Shown: positions 32,128-38,228 of the stretch, piece after piece | How the letters are laid out: each line of letters begins with the position of its first letter | Numbering within the stretch: position 1 is the first letter of the stretch | The notes under the pieces: generated by a model | Database searches by the model: none | Told to the model about the DNA's origin: nothing | The model's input: the letters and a program-made list of their open reading frames with translations, nothing else | Position numbers and translations under genes: made by a program | Assembly: GCA_036337945.1 (NCBI GenBank) | Contig: JAYZDF010000051.1 | Location: 1 to 38,228, forward strand | Origin: JAYZDF01 sp036337945 | GTDB lineage: Bacteria > Myxococcota > Kuafuiibacteriia > Kuafuiibacteriales > Kuafuiibacteriaceae | Reading direction: 5' to 3' | DNA: 38,228 nt

Positions 32128-32622
32128 ATGGCTATCAAGCTCAATATTAATCAGATTAAACAATATCTACCGCATCGATACCCTTTTCTTCTCATTGACG
32201 CGGTCGATGATGTTGTTCCCGGCGAATCAATCCGTGCTCATAAATGCGTTACGAGTAACGAGCAACTGTTCGAAGGTCATTTTCCCGGTAATCCGGTGAT
32301 GCCTGGCGTTCTTCAAATCGAAGCGATGGGCCAAGCAGGTGCTCTTCTTGGCCTTCTCTCAGGGGCGAAATTAGATGATAAGACATCGATTTATGTGACG
32401 AAAATTACCGACTGTAAATTTCGACGCCCGGTTGTTCCCGGTGATGTTATGGACATCCAGGGGACTGTGTTGCGGCACCGGCTAGGGATGTGGAAATTTA
32501 AGTGTACAGTGCACGTCGGTGAAGACCTTGTGAGCGAAGCTGTCATTACAGCCACCACTGGGCCTAAGGTCCAACCAGCGCCTCTTCCGGATTCACTTCC
32601 ACCACCTCCGAAGCAGTTCTAA
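32128..32622 (+). CDS. fabZ: 3-hydroxyacyl-ACP dehydratase
   Basis: FabZ dehydrates 3-hydroxyacyl-ACP in fatty-acid elongation and balances acyl supply between membranes and lipid A. The hot-dog-fold signature is intact: HRYPFLLID, then LFEGHFPGNPVMPGVLQIEAMGQ with catalytic His51 and Glu65. At 164 residues it is about 15-20 longer than usual because of a proline-rich tail (VQPAPLPDSLPPPPKQF). The start touches the lpxD stop, and its own stop overlaps the lpxA start by one base, the conserved lpxD-fabZ-lpxA arrangement. Confidence 0.96.
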   Translation: MAIKLNINQIKQYLPHRYPFLLIDAVDDVVPGESIRAHKCVTSNEQLFEGHFPGNPVMPGVLQIEAMGQAGALLGLLSGAKLDDKTSIYVTKITDCKFRRPVVPGDVMDIQGTVLRHRLGMWKFKCTVHVGEDLVSEAVITATTGPKVQPAPLPDSLPPPPKQF

Positions 32623-33446
32623 TGAAAACACAAGAGACTCAAATTCATCCCATGTCTGCCGTATCCCCAGACGCGCAATTAGGGGTAGGCGTTTCTGTAG
32701 GGCCTTTCGCGGTCATTGGTCCGAATGTTCAGATTGGAGATGGTTGCATTATTCATTCGCATGCGGTTTTAGACGGTCACACGACGCTTGGATCTGAGGT
32801 TCAAGTGTTTCCGGGTGCCGCCGTTGGATTGGCGCCGCAAGACCGCAAATATGACGGTTCGCCGACCAAACTGACTGTTGGAGACCGAACGGTTCTACGC
32901 GAGTACTGCACTTTGCAGCCGGGAACGACAAAGACGGGTACCGAAATCACAAAAATTGGAGCAGATTGTCTCATCATGGCTTACTGTCATGTCGCGCACG
33001 ATTGTGTGTTGGGCGACAATGTGATTCTGGCGAATGGTACTCAGATAGCAGGTCATGTGACGGTTGAAGACCACGTGATTTTGGGCGGCCTCACCTCAGT
33101 TCATCAATTTGTTCGAATCGGAACTCGTGCCATGACCGGTGCTTCAACTCGAGTACTCAAGGATATACCTCCATTCGTCACCGCAGATGGTCATCCGGCC
33201 CAACTTGTCGGGCTCAATTCTGTAGGCCTTAAGCGAGCAGGATTTTCTGAAGAAAGAGTCATGGAGATCAAAAAAACATATCGAAAAATCTTTCTGAAAG
33301 GTCCCTTTAGAGAAACACTCGAAGCAATCTTATGCGACCTCCATTCTTGTTCTGAAGACGTGCAGCGGTTTGTCAGCTTTATGCAAAATAGCGAGCGAGG
33401 GGTTACTCGGGGCCGAGCCCGCCGAATCTCATCGAAAGCGCAGTGA
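32622..33446 (+). CDS. lpxA: UDP-N-acetylglucosamine O-acyltransferase
   Basis: LpxA performs the first step of lipid A synthesis, transferring a 3-hydroxyacyl chain from ACP to UDP-GlcNAc. The 274-residue protein is a left-handed beta helix (IHPMSAVSPDAQLGVGVSVGPFAVIG and further hexapeptide turns) followed by a helical C-terminal domain. The catalytic base is His126 in CHVAHDCVLG, and PQDRKYDG, also seen in the family, is present near residue 72. It overlaps fabZ by one base and precedes lpxB by 32 bases. Confidence 0.96.
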   Translation: MKTQETQIHPMSAVSPDAQLGVGVSVGPFAVIGPNVQIGDGCIIHSHAVLDGHTTLGSEVQVFPGAAVGLAPQDRKYDGSPTKLTVGDRTVLREYCTLQPGTTKTGTEITKIGADCLIMAYCHVAHDCVLGDNVILANGTQIAGHVTVEDHVILGGLTSVHQFVRIGTRAMTGASTRVLKDIPPFVTADGHPAQLVGLNSVGLKRAGFSEERVMEIKKTYRKIFLKGPFRETLEAILCDLHSCSEDVQRFVSFMQNSERGVTRGRARRISSKAQ

Positions 33447-33478
33447 GTGCATCGGTTTTTATACGTGTGAAGTGAGCC

Positions 33479-34639
33479 ATGAGAGTTTTTATCAGTGCAG
33501 GGGAGGCTTCTGGTGATGCACTGGGAGCTGCATTACTCGAAGAGCTTATAAAAAAAATCCCTGACACAAACTCTTTCGGAATGGGTGGACCTCGGATGAG
33601 AGCTCTTGGTTTTGAAACCTTTCGTGATTCAAACGCTCTGGGTGTAGTCGGGCTCTTTGAGGTTCTCCGCCATCTGCCTCGTCTTTTTCGCCTCAAAGAC
33701 GAGTTGGCAGAGCACGCGATCGAGCAAAAGCCGGACCTTGCGGTTTTGATTGATGTACCGGATTTTAATATTCGTCTGGCAAAGCGTCTAAAGAAAGCTG
33801 GTATTCCTGTAATCTTTTATGTTGGGCCTTCAGTGTGGGCTTGGCGCCCAGGAAGAGCAAAGAAATATGCTCGGTATATCGACTCTCTTTTGGTGCTGTT
33901 TCCTTTTGAGCTTCCAATATGGAAAAAATACCCCATCGACGTCACTTGCGTCGGTCATCCTTTGGTGGATGAAATTCGTCAGACGGAATATCAACCGGAC
34001 CAATGCCCACGAACGATTGCGTTACTTCCTGGAAGTAGAAATTCAGAGATTCGACGGCATTTACCAACACTTTTGGCTACAGCTAAGAAACTTCGAGATC
34101 AGTCATCAGTTGAGCGATTCATTCTTCCTGTCGCTCCCACAATTAGTCCAGAGATGCTGAAGCAAGAGCTTCAAAGTTATGAGCTTCTCGAATCAGTCGA
34201 ATTGATTCAGTCAGAGGCTGGAAATCTAAAACCAAAGAGAGCAGCGATTCGCCAATCTTTAGTCGCTTTAGTTGCTTCGGGTACTGCTACGTTAGAAGTC
34301 GCACTCTTAGGCGTTCCTCAGGTTGTGGTTTATCGAGTTCACTGGCTTACTTGGTTTCTCATGAGGCCTTTGGTCAAATTGAATTACCTGAGCCTCGTGA
34401 ATTTGATTGGTGAAAAAGAAATTGTGCCTGAGCTACTCCAAAAACGATTCACAGTTGAAAACCTCACCAAAAAAGCGCGGGAACTTCTTGTCAGCGAGTC
34501 TGAACGACAGAGCATGAGTCAACAAAGCCAAAGTATCCGTAGCAAATTGGGTGCAAACGGGGCTGCGGGTCGCGCGGCGGACGCCGTCATAAAACTTTAT
34601 GAGAAGCTTTCTGCGGTGGAGAGTCATGCCGATTCCTAG
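33479..34639 (+). CDS. lpxB: Lipid-A-disaccharide synthase
   Basis: LpxB condenses UDP-2,3-diacylglucosamine with lipid X to give the tetraacyl disaccharide. The 386-residue protein has the expected opening ISAGEASGDALGAALLEEL, then FGMGGPRMRALGFE, LIDVPDFNIRLAKRLKK and FYVGPSVWAWRPGR, all hallmarks of the family, and the C-terminal ALVASGTATLEVALLGVPQVVVYR. LpxI or LpxH, needed to make lipid X, is not found between lpxA and lpxB as it is in some lineages. The next gene begins inside the last codons of this one. Confidence 0.96.
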   Translation: MRVFISAGEASGDALGAALLEELIKKIPDTNSFGMGGPRMRALGFETFRDSNALGVVGLFEVLRHLPRLFRLKDELAEHAIEQKPDLAVLIDVPDFNIRLAKRLKKAGIPVIFYVGPSVWAWRPGRAKKYARYIDSLLVLFPFELPIWKKYPIDVTCVGHPLVDEIRQTEYQPDQCPRTIALLPGSRNSEIRRHLPTLLATAKKLRDQSSVERFILPVAPTISPEMLKQELQSYELLESVELIQSEAGNLKPKRAAIRQSLVALVASGTATLEVALLGVPQVVVYRVHWLTWFLMRPLVKLNYLSLVNLIGEKEIVPELLQKRFTVENLTKKARELLVSESERQSMSQQSQSIRSKLGANGAAGRAADAVIKLYEKLSAVESHADS

Positions 34640-36125
34640 GCGAGGCTCTACAACTATTTATACTCGAAGTATCCTTATTGTTTTTGCGCTTTTGTGGCTT
34701 GTTGCCGCCCTCAAGATGCCTGTACTACCTGATGAAGCGTATTATTGGACCTGGTCTAAGGATCTCTCTTTCTATTATTTTGATCATCCGCCGCTCGTGG
34801 CCTGGGTTTTGGCGTCATCAATATCAATCTTTGGAGACCATCTCCTTGGTCTACGAATGGCGTCTCTCCTTAGTATCGCAGTCTCTGTAGGATTTACTGT
34901 TTTATCAACGCGACTGCTTTTGGTCGACCAATCTCCCGAACATCGACAGCGCGCTGATATGCTTTCAGTTTTGACACTGCTTAGCGCTCCGATGTTTGCC
35001 ATCGGCTTCCTCCCTATGACTCCTGACTCAATCCAAGGCGCGTTCACCGCCGTGGCGGTTTATAGCAGCTTGCGTGCTCTACGCAGCGAGACTGCTGGGG
35101 TCTGGTGTGGCGTGGCGGCTTTCGTGTTTACAACCGCAATTGCGCTCAAGCATTATGCAGCATTTATTGCCATGGGTGCTGTTATTGGTCTTCTTCTCGA
35201 GCGAGCTGGTCGAGTTCGATTGCTCAGTCGTTTCTCTGTCGTTGGGTTGATTATGGGGCTCATTTTTCTTTCACCGTGGCTATTTTCGGAAATTACTCAG
35301 GAAAGCTCAGCCCTTTGGCAATTTAGACGGGCCATTTATGGTCGACCCAATCGTGGGCTTGTTGCCGTTCCTCTGATGTTAGGCTCTTTACTTGGAACTT
35401 TCGGGCCAGCGAATGCAGTCGTTACTCTATTCGTTCTTTTTCGCTCTAGCCTTCTCCCCAGTCTGCGTTGGGCAAGTGGGAGTTTGTTATTAGCCTGTCT
35501 CGTAGCCGTATGGGCGGGTAGCGGAGAAGCCAATTGGCCTATCTCGGCCTTTGTGTGTCTTATTCCTGTGATCGTCACTTTCGTGCTCAAGCGTCCTCAG
35601 CTCTACCGCACCTTTCGAAACGTCAGCGTTTTATGCCTTGTTCTGAATGGCTTTCTACTTCTCCATAGTGCCTTCGTGATCGTCGACATTCCGCAGTTGA
35701 ACGATCCCACTCGCCGCGGAGAGGGGTTCGACGACATCGCCAAGCAAGCGAAAGACATGGCTCGAACTCATTCTGCGTCGCCCATCGTGACAGACCGTTA
35801 TCAATTTGCGAGTCTTCTTCGTTACCACCTGAAAGACGAGATCGAGGTTTTAGAATGGCCATCACCTCGGGCCCGCAAAAGTCAGTTCGATCTCTGGAAT
35901 CGTCCTAAAGCTTGTCCTGGTCAGGCGATTATTTGGGTAAGTCCGGTCGAAAAAAATCCAAATTGGCTCGTCGTCGATGATTTTGACCCTTCAAAACAAC
36001 GCTTTACCGTTGATCGAGCCGTAGAGCGCCGCAAATCACTTGATCGCTGGTATCTAACGATTGGAAAAGTAAAATCAAAGACCTTACCTATGTCGAACAA
36101 TTGCGCTACGGAAACTCTGCAGTGA
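34626..36125 (+). CDS. ArnT/PMT-family membrane glycosyltransferase
   Basis: I chose the ATG at 34626, with GGAG close upstream, over the ATG at 34599; it overlaps the end of lpxB by 14 bases. The 499-residue protein has about eleven to twelve transmembrane helices in the first ~350 residues and a periplasmic C-terminal region. The first periplasmic loop carries the GT-C signature PDEAYYWTWSKDLSFYYFD followed by HPPLVAW (Asp36, Glu37, Asp53, His54). Enzymes of this group use polyprenyl-phosphate sugars to modify lipid A (as ArnT does) or proteins. Its place between lpxB and msbA favours a lipid A or core sugar transfer, by inference. Confidence 0.85.
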   Translation: MPIPRRGSTTIYTRSILIVFALLWLVAALKMPVLPDEAYYWTWSKDLSFYYFDHPPLVAWVLASSISIFGDHLLGLRMASLLSIAVSVGFTVLSTRLLLVDQSPEHRQRADMLSVLTLLSAPMFAIGFLPMTPDSIQGAFTAVAVYSSLRALRSETAGVWCGVAAFVFTTAIALKHYAAFIAMGAVIGLLLERAGRVRLLSRFSVVGLIMGLIFLSPWLFSEITQESSALWQFRRAIYGRPNRGLVAVPLMLGSLLGTFGPANAVVTLFVLFRSSLLPSLRWASGSLLLACLVAVWAGSGEANWPISAFVCLIPVIVTFVLKRPQLYRTFRNVSVLCLVLNGFLLLHSAFVIVDIPQLNDPTRRGEGFDDIAKQAKDMARTHSASPIVTDRYQFASLLRYHLKDEIEVLEWPSPRARKSQFDLWNRPKACPGQAIIWVSPVEKNPNWLVVDDFDPSKQRFTVDRAVERRKSLDRWYLTIGKVKSKTLPMSNNCATETLQ

Positions 36126-37933
36126 ATTCCTGGAAACGACTACTCGGCTACTTGAAGCCCTATCGATTTCAGTTAGGGGTCGCGCTAGTTGCGATGTTCG
36201 CGCTCGCGGTAACGACGAGTCTTTATCCTGTAGTCATCGATCTCATTTCAACATCGCTCTTCGGAGGTTCAGAAGCCATAAACCAGATTGTTGGTAGCAA
36301 GCTCGAACGTATTCAAGATGCTCTGTCTTATCTGGGTATTCAGACGTCTGCGGCGGAATTAAAGAGCTCTCTTGGGAAAAACTTACTCTTCGCTCTCGCA
36401 TTTGTCGTAATTATAAAAGCGATGAGTCAAGCGGTACGGTTTTACGTGATGGGTGCGATTGCTCAACGCGTCGTAGCCGATATTCGCAAAATACTGTTCG
36501 ACGCGATCACGCGTCAAAGTCAGGCGTTTTTTGGTGAGCAGGGCTCAGGCTTCTTGGTTTCCCGTGTGATCAATGATGTTGCTCAAGTAGAGCGAGCAGC
36601 GACGTACGCAATCCCCGTCCTTATTGGAGATGTCCTGAAAGTCGTCGGGCTGGCGACGATTTGTTTGTGGCAGTATTCCGATTTGGCGCTTGTTTCTGTT
36701 GTTGTTTTGCCTCTCGCGACATTTCCGATCGTTCGTTTCGGTAAGATGCTTAAGAAATACGCCAAGGAAAGCCAGCAGAAGCTGGGATCTATCACAAATC
36801 GAGTAGCAGAAACTCTCGGCGGAGTTCGAATCGTACAAATATACGGTCGTGAAGAATACGAAATTAACCGTTTTGATAACGAAAGCGAGAACTATGTTCG
36901 AATCATGATGAGGAGCGTTCTGGTGCGAGCAATCCAAACACCGATTATGGAATTGATTGGTATTTTTGCTTTGGTACTCACGATGCTCTATGCCCGCTGG
37001 AAGATTGATTCAGGCGCGATTCGTCCAGGCGAAGTGATAGCCTTCTTGATGGCAATCATTTTGATGTATGAACCGTTGAAAGCGATTGGTCGTCTCAACG
37101 GAATTATTATGCCCGGTTTAGCGGCAGCGGAGCGAGTATTTGAGATTATAGATCGCCCACCGCAAGTGACAGATGATGCGTCAGCGGTGCCTCTTCCTCG
37201 GATGTCGAACGAGGTAGAGTTTCGAAATGTAAGCTTTCGGTATCCGAACTCGGATGCTTACGCGGTTAGGGATGTAAATCTCACTCTTCAACGCGGACGA
37301 CTGATTGCATTAGTGGGTGCCTCTGGAAGCGGTAAATCAACGATCGCGTCTTTACTGCCTCGATTGTATAACGTCACCGAGGGAGAAATAGTGCTGGATG
37401 GTATACCTATTGAGTCCGGCACTGTTGCAAGTCTTCGTAATCAAATTGCGGTCGTGACCCAAGAAACCTATCTGTTTAATGATTCGATTAGAGACAATAT
37501 TGCTTATGGCGTACCTGGGGCGTCCGATGCTGAGATAGAAGAAGCCGCTCGGGCTGCTTTTGCTCATGACTTTATTATAAAACTTCCCGATGGATATCAG
37601 ACAATGCCTGGAGAGCGGGGAGTAACTTTGTCTGGTGGTCAAAGGCAGCGTATCGCCATAGCGCGAGCGTTTCTGAGGGACGCCCCCATTTTGATCCTAG
37701 ACGAAGCAACAAGTGCACTTGACGTAGAGAGTGAAGAGGAAGTTCAACGTGCGCTTGAGGCACTTATCACTAATCGAACCACATTAGTCATAGCGCATCG
37801 CCTCAGTACCATCCAGGATGCGGATGAAATTATTGTGATGGAAGAAGGCTGTGTCGTAGAACGAGGAACTCATCAACATCTCCTCAATTTAGCCGGAACC
37901 TACGCTCGCTTGATGGCTCTTTCTGAGGTTTGA
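36122..37933 (+). CDS. msbA: Lipid A export ABC transporter, permease and ATPase
   Basis: MsbA flips lipid A-core from the inner to the outer face of the inner membrane. The GTG at 36122 overlaps the previous stop in a GTGA junction and gives 603 residues; a TTG at 36101 is less likely. Six transmembrane helices in the first ~330 residues are followed by an ABC domain: Walker A GASGSGKST (399-407), Q-loop in VVTQETYLFNDSIRDNIAYG, signature LSGGQ (503-507), Walker B ILILDE (523-528) and the switch AHRLSTI. General exporters of this type look alike, but the setting between lpxB and waaA makes MsbA the best call. Confidence 0.9.
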   Translation: MNSWKRLLGYLKPYRFQLGVALVAMFALAVTTSLYPVVIDLISTSLFGGSEAINQIVGSKLERIQDALSYLGIQTSAAELKSSLGKNLLFALAFVVIIKAMSQAVRFYVMGAIAQRVVADIRKILFDAITRQSQAFFGEQGSGFLVSRVINDVAQVERAATYAIPVLIGDVLKVVGLATICLWQYSDLALVSVVVLPLATFPIVRFGKMLKKYAKESQQKLGSITNRVAETLGGVRIVQIYGREEYEINRFDNESENYVRIMMRSVLVRAIQTPIMELIGIFALVLTMLYARWKIDSGAIRPGEVIAFLMAIILMYEPLKAIGRLNGIIMPGLAAAERVFEIIDRPPQVTDDASAVPLPRMSNEVEFRNVSFRYPNSDAYAVRDVNLTLQRGRLIALVGASGSGKSTIASLLPRLYNVTEGEIVLDGIPIESGTVASLRNQIAVVTQETYLFNDSIRDNIAYGVPGASDAEIEEAARAAFAHDFIIKLPDGYQTMPGERGVTLSGGQRQRIAIARAFLRDAPILILDEATSALDVESEEEVQRALEALITNRTTLVIAHRLSTIQDADEIIVMEEGCVVERGTHQHLLNLAGTYARLMALSEV

Positions 37934-37935
37934 TT

Positions 37936-38228
37936 GTGCACTTCGTCTACGTGGTCCTGAGCTATGTTGTTTTCGGTCTAGCTTTACCGTTGCTCGTTTA
38001 TCATCGAAAACTTCGCCAGGGTATCCGACGAAGATTTGGATTATATACCCGTCAGCCTTGGCCTAAGCCTCATACGGAGGGCAAGAAAATTTGGTTTCAT
38101 GGTGCCTCTGCTGGAGATTTGATCGCCCTCCGACCCACCATCGAGCATATTCGACATAAAGACCCGGACGCTGTGATCGTTATTTCAACGATGACTAATT
38201 CCGGATACGAAATTGCGAAAACAAAGTT
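37936..38228 (+). CDS. waaA: 3-deoxy-D-manno-octulosonic acid transferase, 5' part
   Basis: WaaA (KdtA) transfers Kdo from CMP-Kdo to lipid A. Only 97 codons are in the window; the frame runs off the right edge. The GTG at 37936 has GAGG seven bases upstream and lies two bases after the msbA stop. An N-terminal membrane anchor (FVYVVLSYVVFGLALPLLVY) is followed by RRRFGLYTRQPW, then KIWFHGASAGDLIALRPTIEHI and VIVISTMTNSGYEIA, which match the family pattern of RFG, IWxHAxSxGE and VTTxTxTG. The usual Glu of the GE motif is here Asp (AGD). Confidence 0.85.
   Translation, partial: MHFVYVVLSYVVFGLALPLLVYHRKLRQGIRRRFGLYTRQPWPKPHTEGKKIWFHGASAGDLIALRPTIEHIRHKDPDAVIVISTMTNSGYEIAKTK

Noticed and set aside
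1..38228. Mobile elements, CRISPR arrays, prophage, rRNA or tRNA genes
   Set aside because: No transposase or integrase motifs, regularly spaced repeats, phage proteins or recognisable RNA gene sequences were seen.

Overview
The window looks like a chromosomal segment of a Gram-negative delta-proteobacterial lineage in the broad sense, most likely Myxococcota or a near relative; this placement is inference. The reasons are a complete-looking lipid A biosynthesis and export block, several outer-membrane barrel proteins, a eukaryotic-type Ser/Thr kinase with a membrane anchor, a PEGA-domain protein, an MglA-like small GTPase, mevalonate-pathway genes, and an in-frame UGA that looks like selenocysteine. 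Base composition is moderate (by eye somewhat below 50% GC). TGA also serves as a true stop, often overlapping the next start, so the genetic code is standard. I see no rRNA, tRNA, CRISPR, transposase or phage genes, and no gene-free stretch longer than about 200 bases.

Layout. (1) 1-5810, plus strand: a TPR-like membrane protein, open at the left edge; then a large secreted OmpA/FecR-like/beta-barrel fusion, tightly followed by diphosphomevalonate decarboxylase and a phosphomevalonate-kinase-like GHMP kinase. (2) 5814-13195: an exported Cys-rich protein of unknown function (minus); a PEGA-domain membrane protein (plus); and a minus-strand run queF > outer-membrane barrel with a charged tail > Ser/Thr kinase. 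(3) 13384-14457: a four-helix membrane protein and an MglA-type GTPase. (4) 14528-19451: a GntR/FadR-type regulator behind two operator-like GTCNGAC palindromes, then a gluconate-dehydrogenase-subunit-3-like small subunit, a GMC oxidoreductase, a thioredoxin-fold lipoprotein with a UGA-encoded U-x-x-C active site, a START/SRPBCC-like exported protein and a methyltransferase, all close-packed on one strand. A Rieske oxygenase faces them from the minus strand. (5) 20633-27089: a Wzx/Wzy-type polysaccharide cluster (GT4 glycosyltransferase, a double Wzz-like protein, two Wzy/WaaL-like membrane proteins, a Wzx-like flippase). (6) 27128-30331: enoyl-CoA hydratase and two acyl-CoA dehydrogenases. 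(7) 30433-38228: skp, lpxD, fabZ, lpxA, lpxB, an ArnT/PMT-like glycosyltransferase, msbA and the 5' part of waaA, a lipid A/Kdo operon with very short or overlapping junctions.

The most notable item is at 17297-17932. An ordinary ORF caller stops at the TGA at 17618, but the same frame continues for 103 more sense codons of convincing thioredoxin-fold sequence. The TGA sits exactly at the first cysteine position of a CxxC motif. A short GC-rich stem with a GGUCG loop lies 15 bases after it, as expected of a bacterial SECIS element. The protein sits directly downstream of a flavin-dependent GMC oxidoreductase and its small subunit, and probably shares their transcript. This suggests a regulated envelope oxidation/redox module.
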